From contig MNCI01009594.1 of the NCBI GenBank assembly GCA_015680685.1, positions 617,184 through 681,183 on the forward strand: a stretch of 64,000 nucleotides of DNA, written 5' to 3'. This DNA is from Gnetum montanum (taxonomy: Eukaryota; Streptophyta; Gnetopsida; Gnetales; Gnetaceae). The stretch's first letter is position 1; each line of letters opens with the position of its first letter. Of this stretch, positions 1 through 10,985 are shown piece by piece. Under the pieces are notes generated by a model that saw only the letters and a list, made by a program, of their open reading frames with translations, was not told the origin of the DNA and did not search any database. The position numbers and the translations under genes were made by a program.

Positions 1-790
1 TCCCATTTAGCTATTTCTCCTTCTTCTTTTGCTATTCGCTTAATAAGCTCTTGGAGTTGATGGGTTCGTAGCTCATATAGTTGACCTTGGGTGTACATCC
101 CTAGGGTCTCCCTTGTTTCATTACGGAGCCCATCTATGATATGGTACATTAGCCTCTCGTTAGAGAACCCATGGCTTGGGCAGTTGTTTAATAGTGCATA
201 ATATCTTTCTAAGGCCATGTCCAATGGCTCATGTTCTGCTTTTTTCCATTCTTGGATTTGTCTCCTCAAGGCTGATACTCTCGCATAGGTTTGATATCTT
301 TCATTGAAAAGTTCTACCATTGTCGGCCAACGTCGAATTGATTTTGGTTTTAATGACCTATACCATACTTTTGCTTGGCCAATGAGTGTCAGAGGAAAGA
401 ACTTAAGTTTTTGCCATCCATTATTAATATTGTTCCATGTACAGGCATCGTAGAAGGCTTGTAAATGTTGTTGCGGATCTAAATCATAGCCTCCTGAAAA
501 CTTGGAAAAGTTGTTTAAATCAAGCACGGGTAGACAACTTTCCTTACGATGCCTGCGGGCTATTTGAACAACCTCTTGTATTTCCGTTAAGCTTGTAGTG
601 GCCAGTAGGGGTACATCGTCACCAGGTAAGTTATGCTTTCATGCATTGGGACAATGTTGTCTTTGTTTATGTTTATAAGAAACCACCACCTTGGGTTGCG
701 TACTCCAATCTTCATTGTCATAATATTCGTTGGTTCTCCAATGAACTGGCTCACTAGATGTGGCATTATTATAGTCTTGTGAGAGAGAGA
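1..790 (-). CDS. Ty3/gypsy gag, 5' part, element W1 (runs off left edge)
   Basis: Gag structural polyprotein of an LTR retrotransposon, which would package element RNA in cytoplasmic particles. Read on the minus strand, one frame runs from about 790 to the window edge with a single stop (TGA, complement of 639-641). The capsid-type retrotransposon gag domain is clear, with motifs such as FSGGYDLDPQQHLQAFYDAC, WYRSLKP and a W-P-x-M-V-E-L-F-N-E-R-Y stretch, then IIDGLRNETRETLG and an Arg/Lys/Glu-rich helix. The same protein is recognisable in W2 (19649-20260) and W3 (62.0-63.05 kb), but this copy is far better preserved. Its LTR lies just upstream at 931. The start codon is not certain; no ATG aligned with the W2 start was identified. 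Family assignment is firm; activity cannot be judged because pol lies outside the window. Confidence 0.85.
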
Positions 791-911
791 TGGTTGTAAA
801 TTTGTGTGTGATCTAATTACAATTATTATTATTATTTTTCTGAAAGATATATCATCAAGTCTTTGTTACAGCGATCTTATATGATGTAACTAATCTAAAT
901 AACTAGCACCA

Positions 912-929
912 TCCCTGGCAACGATGCCA
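912..929 (-). other. Primer binding site of W1 (tRNA-Asp-like)
   Basis: On the minus strand this reads TGGCATCGTTGCCAGGGA, one base inside the LTR end. It matches 15 of 18 positions of the site complementary to the 3' end of plant tRNA-Asp (from memory TGGCGCCGTTGCCGGGGA). Differences are transitions. It fixes the element as minus-strand, with its 5' LTR at 931 and beyond. Confidence 0.75.
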
Positions 930-930
930 A

Positions 931-1803
931 TGATGAGCAGCGAGGTACCCCTACACTCAACCATATGAATACGAGCATTCACGTGCGATCCCGTCAAACT
1001 CTGTGGATAGGCTAGTTGTGGTATCTAGATAGTTACACATTGATTGCAGTTCGTTGTCTTCCCACCTGGACTAGTATTTTCTTTGTCACATATGGTTTAG
1101 TCTAGAGTTGGGCGTATGATGTGATCCTAAACTAGTGCTACTCCTAGAGACAATGGAAGATAATCTTGATTAAACTAATGAGTAATAGGAAATGAAGTCT
1201 AAGCAAACCTAAGTGCGATGAGCATCCGTTCCTTAATCATCCATACACATCTTGAACCTTGTGCATGACTACTACTAGGATTACCAAGCGTAGATCCTAG
1301 GTACGCTACTAGGTTACCAAGTAGTCACACTTAAATGCTCGTGATTAAGTCGTACTCATTCAGCATTTAACAACAGGAATAGTAAATGATGATAAATAAA
1401 TATTAACTAAGAAAGTAATAAATAACAATAACAATTTAATAATTAAAACTAAGTGAATGCTGCAATAATGAAGTAATCTCGATCTTTATTTCTGATCATG
1501 TGTGTGTCCAAGTACATCACACTTGAATAAAGGTGTCATATAATTACAAGCATCACACTGCGAGCATGCACTTGGGAAAATAGTCTAACTCCTACGAAAA
1601 CAAAATGTAAGGCCCTCGCTATGACTAGTAGAAAGATGCCTAGGTGTGGTGGAGGCCCACTTATTTATAGGCTAAAACAAGCCCTACATAAACGGGGCCA
1701 CGTCGATGCATGGAGGGATGCATCGACAGGGCCATGTCGATGGGGCCGCATCGACGCAGCCACGTATACGAGGCCCGGTATACGCAGCCTAGTTGACGCA
1801 ACA
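931..1803 (-). repeat. 5' LTR of W1
   Basis: The LTR starts at 931 with TGATGAGCAGCGAGGTACCC, the same edge as the W2 LTRs (12662, 21331). Blocks such as 'gaggtacccctacactcaaccata', and the later runs about a gene order of GATGAGCA/ATCCGTTCC motifs, are shared with W2 in diverged form. The outer end is uncertain: I place it near 1803 (...GACGCAACA) because shared sequence stops after a GC-rich tract at 1695-1790. That tract contains several short palindromes (GATGCATC, CGTATACG). The other LTR is off-window. Confidence 0.7.
1660..1669 (-). promoter_or_regulatory. TATA box of W1 LTR
   Basis: The minus strand reads TATAAATAAG. The identical decamer occurs at the equivalent place in both W2 LTRs (13395-13404, 22186-22195), and a TATAAATA lies in the W3 LTR. 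It would be the U3 promoter of the element. Confidence 0.65.
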
Positions 1804-1859
1804 ATTTTTTAGCGCTTCATAATTTTGTATTTATTTATTTATTTTGTGCTCTTAATTAT

Positions 1860-2908
1860 TAATTAGAAATAGTGCATAGAACATGGTGTAAGTGGAAAGG
1901 TGGTGTTAAGGCACAAAGGAAAGGGAAAGGAACTAGAGGTAATTTAATTATCAAATAATAATATGGTTTAGAATACTTCCCTTTTTTCTTGTTCTTATGT
2001 TCCACCTTTTTGTGTAGGTGTCCTTGAATTTGGGATACTTCATCAAAGAGTTGGAGAAGGGTTCTCTACTCAAGTCTAGTTTTAAAAAAACTTCAACTCC
2101 TCCTCCAAAATCTCCTCATGTGTCATCTTCACATGTGACTCTAGTAAAGGGATCATTACCATAGGTTGTGCTAGCATCTTCTATCCCTAGATTTGTTACC
2201 ATAACTTTTTCTATCACCATCATGGATTCACCTCTCTCTAGGTCCAATGGTGGTTATTGTACAAGAAGAACTTGTTCTTCTTTAGAATCTTGGTGAACGA
2301 ATTGTTAGGAACACTCCTTACTCCATTTGTAAAGAATTATATCACTTGAGGGAATCCAAGTCTTGTGACTTCAAATGTGATTACAAGTTGGTGTAGGCTC
2401 ATGTTGCATCCTCTTTTCATGCTATCCCCAAGGGTGTTTCAAAAGTTATTAAAAACCTTGAACACCTCTTAGGGGAACTGGAGAGTACCACTTCCCTTGC
2501 TCGTTATTTGTTGAATAGTGAACACATCCTCCAAATTATGAATGATCAATTCTACATAAGTAATTCTTGGTTTCTCTTCTCTCTTCTATTTTCCTTTTCT
2601 TCTTTTTATTTTTTATTATTATCTTTATACTTATAGCCTTGATCTTGTGTATGAAGAGGAATGAGAAAGAATGGTAAGAAGACATGGCCCAATAGATCCC
2701 TTAGGTGAATTTGTTGAAAATGGAACTTGCAAAGGTTGATGAGGCACAGGCTGTAACAAAGACTACCATCAAATACATTATTCAACTATGCAATGAGTTG
2801 ATTAGATGTTGTGTAGTACTTGATAAGGACAATGCTACCAAGGAGGAATGTGAGGCCCAGTTGAAGGCTATTGTTGATCTTCTTAATGTCTTCAAACTAG
2901 ATGACTAA
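1860..2908 (+). pseudogene. Remnant of a spliced plant gene or gene-like repeat
   Basis: I do not recognise the protein. Open coding-like stretches are separated by good intron signals. Around 1939 'AGAG|GTAATTT' is followed by a T-rich tract and 'TTTTTGTGTAG|GTGTCC' near 2022. A second GTAATT...TTATAG interval with a strong pyrimidine tract spans about 2558-2637. Between them a frame reads for example GERIVRNTPYSICKELYHLR and SLARYLLNSEHILQIMNDQ. The last piece (2705-2908) is a 67-residue helical, acidic/Lys-rich tail ending in a stop. In-frame stops occur, so it is probably dead. It begins directly next to the presumed W1 LTR end, which may have truncated it. It could instead be a repeated gene fragment carried by transposons. 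Confidence 0.35.
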
Positions 2909-3013
2909 TCTTCCTCTTTATACTTATTTCCATATTCCTATTATTGATATATCTCTCATATATTTTTGTATTCCTCTTCTTGATGTATCTTCTTCTCTCT
3001 TCCACTTTGGCTC

Positions 3014-3517
3014 CTAAAATATCCCATTCCTAGATGTTGATGAAATATGATTATTTCTTACACAAAAAACCATCACATTGTATAGAAATAACTTCATTGC
3101 TTGTATAACTTGAATAATAAAAAAAAATGGACATCGAATTGAGTCAAAAAAAGGAAAACAACAAAGATTTTATTCATGTTTGCTTGGTACACTATAACAT
3201 CCTTTGGGTTATTTTCCTATCACACTTAGGACCTTAGAGGCAATCCAATATTGCCACTACGGTTAAGCTATCTAGCCGAAGGGGTGATTAGTCCCTTCTT
3301 ATTCCACTTCACCTAACTTTCATCACTTGCTAATCTTGGCTCCACAACTCCATATTAATACAACCTCTAAGCCCAACCTTAAATGCCACACATCGAACCC
3401 ATATTTGAGGGGTACCATTTATAGTCCTAACTCCTCATAATGAGGCATCCCTTTTTTCGAAGGCTAATTACAAGATTATAATACAATTCCACCCTTAACA
3501 AGGGATGAGATGTTACA
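3014..3517 (-). repeat. Solo or orphan LTR of family Z
   Basis: Diverged copy of the LTRs of Z1 (22701-23260 and 25621-26142). Shared landmarks in order are CATTCCTAGAT near the start, 'AGAGGCAATCCAATATTGCC', a 'CACTTCACCTAACTTTCATCACTTGC' type block, 'ACCTCTAAGCCCA', and the edge GATGTTACA at 3509-3517, identical to the outer edge of Z1's right LTR. No partner LTR or Z internal sequence follows. No target duplication could be found. Strand is given by analogy with Z1. Confidence 0.6.
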
Positions 3518-3534
3518 ACATGTTTATGTCCTAT

Positions 3535-4210
3535 AGTAAAATTGTACATCTTATTATGTGTGCCACAAATCATGATTTTTGTTTTATAGAAATTAACATT
3601 CATTTTTAAATGTTAAAGAAAGTTATCAAAAGTATTAAGCATTTGTTGCAATCCTTCCATTGAATTTAAAATTAAGGTAATACCATTAATATAGAGTAAG
3701 ATTTTAATAGAACTACTTCTAATTGTAATTGCAAATTAAGTTGGCATTTTGTGCATTTATTGATTTCATCAATAAAAAGCTCAAGTAAAGCAGGAGAAAG
3801 AAGACAACCTTATTTAATACCAAAAAATCTATGACATAAAATTCTTTTTTGCTCATTTGTAAACCAATACATACCTCTTTATAAAGTTTTTGAGCAATAG
3901 ATAAGAATATGTTAGGATATTCTAAATTTTCAAAAAGTCTTCATAACTTACTTTGAATGATAGAACCATGCACCTTAGAAAAGTGATAATAAGATATTTT
4001 AAAGTGATAATAAGATCTATAGTAGAATGTTGCTATCTAAATCTTGCGTAGGTTCAAAAATAAATTCTATAATAGTGCTTAGAAGCTTAGCAAAAATATT
4101 GTTGATTACAATTAATGTAAATTATTTATATATTTTTTATCTCCTTTTTTTTAAAGAGCATACCTACTTTATTAATGCACCATTCCTTTTCTTACCCCAT
4201 TTGCATAGCC
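3535..4210 (-). pseudogene. Non-LTR (LINE) reverse transcriptase fragment
   Basis: Minus-strand remnant of a LINE reverse transcriptase, interrupted by stops and frameshifts. Visible pieces in order: FTLIVINNIFAKLLSTIIEF (finger region, about 4055-4115), a G-I-K-x-G-C-x-L-S-P-A-L-L-E-L-F-I-D-E-I block (the conserved QGCPLSP motif with the Q lost, about 3770-3830), then LYINGITLILNSMEGLQQML (the region that normally carries the Y-A-D-D active site, here changed) and MNVNFYKTKIMICGTHNK. The KTKxM ending is typical of RTE/CR1/Jockey-like RTs. No endonuclease domain or poly-A tail was found. It cannot be active. Confidence 0.72.
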
Positions 4211-5990
4211 AAATTTAACTTTTTCTAAATGGCATTCCATACCAATGGCTCTCCCCATTTAAACATTTCTTCATATAAGTTATTTACATCAATAACTTTT
4301 TCTAATATTGGTTTTTTTAATCCCCTCTATTGTATCAACAAAAGAAATAAATAATGTATTAACATTGTTATGAAAATCTTCTACTTTATCATAAACAAAG
4401 CTTGATAAAAATTTTCAAAACCTTTGAGAGAGAAAGCATAGTCTAATCTTCTCTTACTTTGAAAAAAAATGCAAGAAAACACTTCCAATCTTTCTTTATG
4501 ATTTCTAATAAGCTATTCTATCTTTGTGTGACAAATTCCCTTTACTTAGTTTAAATCAAATTTTTATATGACTTGATAGTCTATGGTACTTCCTAGGTCT
4601 TGAATTAAATTTTAGTTGTCTTACATTCTTCATCAATCCATTGTTAAGCATTTGCATTTTAGTTTTTGGAAATATTAAGGGTAATTGTAATTAGAGTTTT
4701 TGTAAAACTCACACTTGGATCTTAAATTTTGTTTTGAAAATGCTCTTTCATTTTTTGAATTATTCTAAAGTCCTTTTAAATCCTAGAATATTTAATATTC
4801 TATTTGTTAATAACATGAAGTAGAAAGGATGGTATAGGATTCAATTATTTGTTTACCTACTTCAAAACATTCGTTACTGCTAACATTCTCTTAGATAATA
4901 CAAAACTATCTTGGAATGCTTTATGGTTATATTGTATTAATTTTTTATTTGTTATGCAAGAGCAGGAGCGTTGAAACTAATATGCTTTCTTTGACTCATG
5001 ATATCTATGTAATTAATTAAATGAAAAAAAATGTTTACAAGGATTTTTTTAAAAACAAATAATCTAAAAAGTCTTATTAGAACAAAGAAATGTTGATCTC
5101 ATTTAAGATTTTTTGAGAACATGGTAAAATGATTTTAATAATAAATTAAGTTCTTTTGGCTAAGAGGTTAAATTTTTCAAAGAAAATAAACAATTATTGT
5201 TATAAGGCTTTATAGAATAAATAATTGTCATCATAAAGCTCAGCTAAGACGTAAACTTTTCCACATATTTGCCAATTAGCAACAAAAAATTTTAGTCTAA
5301 AAACTTTTCTTTTGATTTTTTTTTAAAAAAATATGAAAATCAATTTTAGAAATTCATTAATGTAAAAAATATATTCTCTGAATTAAATAATAAATATACA
5401 TCATAAATACATAGCTAAACTAGTAATTATTGATTGGAGATATGGTAAGATAGAGATGATAAGGCCAACTACCTAGCACAACAATGATGTGTTACTCTAA
5501 ATAGTAAGACTCTTATGAACAATGAACAAATCATAAATTTGACCCTAATGAACAATGTTGAGTTATAAAGTTCTACTTAACTATAAGATACATCTATATT
5601 ATAATTATTTGAAGTTCCATCACCCTAAAACATTAAATTTCACGATGAAGGAGAAAGCATCAAAAGTATCAACCTTTAGCTAACGTAGTCATAAATTCAG
5701 CATTGTAAATGAAGCTAGAAACAATTGCCATCTACAAGACCCTTTAGAAATTTATTTAAAAATTGTCAAGAAAATATAAAAAATGGCATGACATTACGTT
5801 ACCCATCATTAACCTTATGATACAGAATCAAATGCGCATTATAATATCTTAAAACTCATGGATATTATGCATCTTCGAACTAATTATTTCTTTTTCCTCT
5901 TTGCATAAGGGCAGATATGGAGATGTTAACAGATAATTATAAGGTAATCAGGATGGCGAAACTTTAAACGCAATGTGCTAGTCTTTAGAA
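4211..5990. other. AT-rich spacer, nothing recognised
   Basis: About 1.8 kb of very AT-rich sequence with dense stops in all frames. The 4200-4500 part may be the upstream continuation of the LINE remnant, but I found no motif to support that. Confidence 0.5.
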
Positions 5991-6172
5991 AAGTCTTCAG
6001 CAAATGCACGGGACGAGAAAACATGAAACCATATTGAAGAAAAACCAGCAGAATTAGTGAAGAGTGAAGACTGAAGGTTCAAATTTGGCCAGCTCAGTCA
6101 GCGCCGGACAGGAGGCTACGCCGCAGAAACCAAAGACATTCAACAAAACATGTCTTCTGCTCAAAATATGAT

Positions 6173-6958
6173 TCAATCCGAGCCGTAGCTTATGCGATTC
6201 AGCAGCGCGATGCGGCATTCCATGAGCTCGCTGTAAAGCTTCCGCGATTTCTTTTCCAGGGAGCAAATTCCTTGATCCAGCGCCCCAACGCAACTTTTCA
6301 ATTCGTTGCAAAACACATTTCCATCAGTGAAATCATCTAGAGTTCCGTTCGTCGTCATCTCTGAGTCTAATTTCATCACCAAGGCGTTGGCAGCCTCCAG
6401 TTCACGAACTTTGATGCCGTGCCCGCTGAAAAGCCTATTGAACAGGCCGCATAATCCATGACGGTTCGATTCTGCATTCCTGGAATCAGGCAACTGAACC
6501 ATCGCTGCATTGTTCACCATTCTGAGCAGCGAATCAGCTGAAACGTTGCCGTTGTCGTCGAAGCTTTGCAATCTTCGGACTTCGGATGCCGAAATGCTCG
6601 AAATCTTGCAGCTGGCCGCCCTGGAGATGGCGCTCGAAGCTTTGGTTCTGAAAGCCAAGCTTTTCAGCGGCCCATTTTTCTGCGCTCCGACGGAATGGCA
6701 GACGTCGTTCAAAATCTTAACGTAGCTTTTCGCTTCCCGCAGCCGATCTGTTAGGGTTTGACATGAATCTAGAAGCTCGAGACATTCTTCCAGAATTTTG
6801 TCCGCATCGTCTTCAGAAACTTCAATTTGCATCTTCTTTGAAACATCTGCAAGAACTGCGTCCAACGTCGACTCCAGGTGCCGGAATGAGAACTCAGCAG
6901 ATTCACAGGCGATGTTGACCCTAGGCAACTCGCGTGTCGGATATATCGTCCTCGCCAT
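6173..6958 (-). CDS. DUF241-family protein (BPS1-like), single exon
   Basis: The only convincing host gene. The frame is open from 7057, but the best start is the ATG at 6958: its context GCAGCC-ATG-GCG is a strong plant start, and it gives MARTIYPTRELPRVN and 261 residues, close to the usual length of DUF241 proteins (roughly 260-300). Matching features are a Leu-rich helical core (ECLELLDSCQTLTDRLREAK, residues about 74-93), a middle Lys/Arg/Ser-rich segment, and the family-like C-terminal helix with Cys-V-x-x-L-D-x-G-I-x-S-L-E-K ending in CRIALLNRIS. DUF241 proteins are plant-specific, mostly intron-less and helical; some relatives act in root-to-shoot signalling (BYPASS1), but most have no known function. 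No signal peptide or membrane segment is seen. Base composition is clearly richer in G+C and CpG than the surroundings. The family call rests on recalled similarity. Confidence 0.82.
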   Translation of the reverse strand: MARTIYPTRELPRVNIACESAEFSFRHLESTLDAVLADVSKKMQIEVSEDDADKILEECLELLDSCQTLTDRLREAKSYVKILNDVCHSVGAQKNGPLKSLAFRTKASSAISRAASCKISSISASEVRRLQSFDDNGNVSADSLLRMVNNAAMVQLPDSRNAESNRHGLCGLFNRLFSGHGIKVRELEAANALVMKLDSEMTTNGTLDDFTDGNVFCNELKSCVGALDQGICSLEKKSRKLYSELMECRIALLNRISYGSD

Positions 6959-7021
6959 GGCTGCGCTAATTAAGATCTTCGAGTTCTTCGCAAAGCACGG
7001 GAAAGAAACACATCTCCAGCA

Positions 7022-7029
7022 CTTATATA
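7022..7029 (-). promoter_or_regulatory. TATA box of the DUF241-type gene
   Basis: The minus strand reads TATATAAG about 64 bases upstream of the chosen start codon. A transcription start about 30 bases downstream would leave a 5' leader of some 30-40 bases. This supports the downstream ATG at 6958, because the in-frame ATG at 7057 would lie upstream of the TATA box. Confidence 0.7.
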
Positions 7030-7059
7030 CGCCAGACGTAGAATAATCGTAACACACCT

Positions 7060-7800
7060 AGCTCCATAGGAAGGTGAATCTCTAACGTTTCGGAAGCCGG
7101 GACAGTTATCTGCTTGGATGTGCATAATTCACAGGATCACACTTACATCAATAAACCAGTAACTACACCAAGTACATCAGAAAATGAAAAAACTATCGTA
7201 AAGTGCTCAAAAGGGAGGATGCGCGACAAGGCCAATATGAAAGAAAGCAATCATAAACCGGCATGTGGAGAAGACAAGCACAACTGTTCGTCGTTGTAAG
7301 TGGCCAACAATCCTGGAACGAGCCGGAGCCGAGCCACGTTTCTGCGCTTCACAAAAATTAAAAACCAAATTTCAGGAATCTAAAAAGTGAATCCTGGTTT
7401 TGCCGCCGTGGCATTTTGGGAACCTCGGAGTTTGAAGCCTATCCAGGACGAGGCACATGCACCAGCTGTTCGGCGTCTAATGGCTGATCCGGCGTTTTCT
7501 GGGGTCGGCAAAATTCTGAGCGTTCCGGAGAAAGATGCGTGGCTTGGCTTGGTCGCTTATTATTATGTTTGTCGATGCACGGCATTCAGTGGCCACGTAC
7601 CGATAAAATTTAGGCATGTTCAAGGGCGTACGCAATTTAACAATTTACATATCCTTGTCAACGATAAGAATGCGTGTTACGTTGCTTACATTATTATGGT
7701 AACTTGACGTTGACTTCCAACCTAAACTGTTCTTCATGTTAACATGAAACATGCCAAAGAATTAAGCAACATATTAACTCTATTAACTTGCCAAAATCTT
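7060..7800. other. CpG-containing upstream flank of the DUF241-type gene
   Basis: Moderately GC-rich, CpG-retaining sequence upstream of the gene, with no gene I can support. It contrasts with the AT-rich, CpG-poor repeats on both sides. It probably holds the proximal promoter and an unmethylated island, which is inference. Confidence 0.4.
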
Positions 7801-7974
7801 TGGGCAGAACTAACCGGTCACTACCCCGGCCCATCTTATCCTTAGGTATTTCACCGTAGATTCCTTTTTATCATTTGTTTGAGTAACGAGAGTCTCTTGG
7901 GAGTAGCATTAGTACGCAAGTGTACAAAAATTAAAAGAGTGCTACACGGAACGCTAATAAAATAACTGTACACC

Positions 7975-8310
7975 TCAAGATAGATTTTCATAATTAGGTT
8001 TGGTTTCTAATAAATTAGAATTTGATATAATTTCATTATCTTTAGTTTTCACCAATTTAGTTTGATCATTATGTTGGTTATTTCTTCTATGCTTTTGATC
8101 ATTCTTAATCCTAACTTTAAAGAGAGCCTTCTCTAGTTTGATGATTTTGTTGGACATATCCTTAAAATAGTTTATTCGTATCATTTTCCTCATGATGCTT
8201 TTATTATTATTTTGTATTAGTCAATGGAAGAGTCTTTAGTTATGTTAGACCTTGGATAGAGGCTAATGCCTTTTGTGAATCCATAGTAATTTGATGTGAG
8301 TTCCCTAGAG
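7975..8310 (-). pseudogene. Gag-like fragment of family X, copy X2
   Basis: A 72-residue minus frame (7975-8193) rich in Lys, Asn and Glu. It is homologous to 22.5-22.7 kb plus 26.15-26.3 kb: both copies carry a KDMS(N/K)K(I/F)IKL block, then NDQTKL..T.D.E and SNLLETK.. motifs at the same spacing. It sits where a gag C-terminal region would be in X1. This copy is cut off from any pol of its own. Function inferred only from position. Confidence 0.5.
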
Positions 8311-9010
8311 TGAAATATAACTATTTTTCAAATTTTATTACTTCATAGTAAGCTCTTTGAACATGCTTAAGGAAGTATCTAGAAAGATAGGGGATAAATA
8401 ACCTATCTTCATCTAGGGAGTAATAACTCCAAATGAAAGTTTTTCTTAGACTAGTGGTGTTCCATGAGCTATCATGACTTGGTTGATTTATTGAACTTTG
8501 TGCATTTATAGCTTACTTTCAATCTTTTGGTTAATAGTATTTCCTCAATAGTTCCTTTCTCTTGAGCTTCAAATTTAAAATAGTAACTAAAATTATTATT
8601 ATAAACTATGTACATATTAATAGGCTTCAAAAAACATTTCTTCATCATGATAAAATAATGATCTAGATGTATCACGTTATAGAGATAACTAATCTCCTTT
8701 CAATATAAGATGGCTAACTTAAAGGTATTCTCTACCTCATATTGTTTAATAATTAAAGGTCCCCACCACATTACTAATTTTTTTTTGTGATTTTCTTATT
8801 TCTTGTTCTTTTATAACATTACCATGTCTTCCTCTCTAAAGGATTCTTGTAAAGCTATAGAGTGAAAGAATATTTTAGTTAATGCAACATTTATGAATAA
8901 TTTATCCATTGCTTCATCAATCTCTACACCTCTCTTTAATTATAGCATAATTAAGATTCTATCCTTATCTATTTTAGCATTGTACTAACTAATAAAATTA
9001 GTTGTCATTA
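8311..9010. other. AT-rich spacer, nothing recognised
   Basis: Low-complexity AT-rich DNA left of the X1 integrase. It should contain the 3' end and 3' LTR of X1, but I could not identify an LTR pair. Confidence 0.35.
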
Positions 9011-9014
9011 TGAT

Positions 9015-9575
9015 TTTATTGATAATTTGTACATTCATTCCATAATTTAGACTAAATGATGACATTATGATTTGATTTCTCAATTCTAATCTAATCTATC
9101 TAAAGGATAGCTTATAAATGACCATGCCAATTCCTTGTGGTCCTATCTATGGACCATTTAATATATAAAATTAGTTTTTATTAGTAAATTTAGCAAGGTC
9201 ATTCATATATGGGTAATAATTTGAGGATGAGAATATAAAAATAATTTTTTGCAAAGCCCATCATATAAATTTTGCACTTTGAAAAGTTAGTCTATTATCA
9301 TTTACCAAAGCTTTTTGCATGTCAAATCAATTTAGAATATAAGATTCTAGAAATCCTATGACATTTGAGGTCATGCTTCTTCTTAAATCTTTGACTTCTA
9401 TCCATTTATTAAAATAATACATAGAAATTAATATAACCTCTATCCAGCCTTTGTAGAAGTGATTGTTCTAATAAAAATCTAGTCCCCATTATTGAAATGG
9501 TCTATTTGCAACTAGCAGCTTCAAAGTATTTTCTTTAATAATCGTTGATCCATGAATTTCACATAAAAGACATGT
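9015..9575 (-). pseudogene. Ty3/gypsy integrase remnant, element X1
   Basis: Minus-strand integrase core with stops and frameshifts. Landmarks from N to C: CLLCEIHGS (zinc-binding region end, about 9560), PFQ-x-WGLDF (about 9500), YYFNKWIEVKDLRR (start of the catalytic core, in place of the usual D-Y-F-x-K-W), a V-N-D-N-R-L-x-F-Q-S block (in place of x-x-D-N-G-x-x-F), SSSNYYPYMNDLAKFTNKN (in place of S-x-Y-Y-P-Q-x-N-G-x-x-E) and FSLNYGMNVQI near the C-terminal end of the core. All three acidic positions look damaged. The element is old and dead. The order on the minus strand puts it downstream of RT at 10.9 kb. Confidence 0.75.
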
Positions 9576-10844
9576 CTAAAGTTTCTTCCTATATTTTGGA
9601 AAATGATTAATCAATATAATTCATATTTGAATACATGTTGCATTGTTACTTTTAGTGAGTCATAGAATAAGCCAAAACGATTATGAAATTGATATATAAC
9701 TTTCTAAATTCTATTATTAGGAATGCATTCTAATAAAAATATTTTAAAATCTTTTGTATATAGGGATTCATATTTGAAAATATATTTTGTGTTTTTTGCC
9801 TAGTTTTTCTGAACTTTTCTACAAATCAAAAACTTAAGAATGTCTTAATATTAGTTGTTCTTAGTGATGAATGCCACTAAGCATTGTTTAGATTCCTTGG
9901 TCATTATTCTTAATAATCCTATTTTCTTCAAGTTTTTGGAGGTTTCTAATATGAAGTATAGTTTTTATAACTTAATTATCCATTTTTTTCTTTTCTTATT
10001 AGACCTATTTCATTATGTAACATAAGTTATCTAATGGCTAGTTCTAATGTCATTATATGAGTAATTATGTTTTCAAGATAACACTTGAATTGACTTATAG
10101 ATTTTATAATAGCATAAACTTGATTTTGTAGTTTTGAATATTTTTCCTCTTATTCTTAAAAATTGATATTAATAAAAATCAATAGAAATTTATTAGTTTT
10201 GATTCTTTCAAGTTAAAACCACTATAGTTGAATCAAATGAGACAAAAACATATATCTAGAAATATTTTTTAAATTTCGGCCTATTTTATATGATGCCTCC
10301 ATTATGGCCTTTTTAATCTATTACAATGCTTGCACTGATTACTAGATATTTCTAACCTCCACACCCTTTTCAAGAATTAGATTTAACAACTTTATTATTT
10401 CTCTAAATCTGAGGATAAACGTTTTAAGAAAATTTATTTTTTCAAAGAATGATCATAGAGACTTTTTATTTATGAGATGTTTAATATTTTAAATCTCTTG
10501 GATTCTAGACTGATCAATAGCTATTAGCTCTTGATAGATCATGTACATTTAACTCCAAATGAGGTGTAAGCCTAGTGGTTAGACTCTTGATTTAAAATTT
10601 CCAAGTTATGGGTTTGATTCTAGTGGGCAATAATAAGTTATAAAGTTTTAATACGTTATAAAGTTTTAATTGAACTATAATAAAAAGTTGTCCATGCACT
10701 AGAGAGTTTAAAAGACATTCTTTTGTATGAAAATATGCCCCAATTTATGATTAAAGCTATTTTATACCTATCCTTCTTATCAACGATAATCTAATTATAA
10801 CTAGAAAATCAATGTAAGAACAAGTATAAGTAGAATCTTAAAAC
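9576..10844. other. Decayed pol interior of X1
   Basis: Lies between the RT finger region and integrase, so it should hold the RT palm and the canonical RNase H. I could not recognise either; at 1.27 kb it is too short for both plus linkers, so a deletion is likely. Confidence 0.35.
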
Positions 10845-10985
10845 CTTAATTAGCATTTCATCATTTCTTAGTAGAGGATATCTATTCTTTAATGAAGCTT
10901 CATTTAAACTTTTAAAATTAACATATAGTCAAATTTCTCCATTCTTCTTCTCGATAGGAACTATTTTGACTATCCAAATAGATTT
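10845..10985 (-). pseudogene. Ty3/gypsy reverse transcriptase finger region, X1
   Basis: On the minus strand, in one frame with one stop: WIVKIVPIEKKNGEI, then L-Y-V-N-F-K-S-L-N-E-A-S-L-K, then NRYPLLRND. This is the conserved block 'V-P-V-x-K-K-x-G-x-x-R-x-C-V-D-F-R-x-L-N-x-A-x-x-K-D-x-Y-P-L-P' of plant Ty3/gypsy RT. The palm with Y-x-D-D is not found downstream. Confidence 0.75.

Noticed and set aside
6510-7046. Plus-strand frames opposite the DUF241-type gene
   Set aside because: They are antisense shadows of the GC-richer minus-strand coding sequence and carry no motif.
7387-7707. 106-residue plus frame next to the DUF241-type gene
   Set aside because: It begins with GTG, not ATG, has no recognisable domain or splice context, and lies in the upstream flank of a minus-strand gene. 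Kept only as CpG-rich flank.
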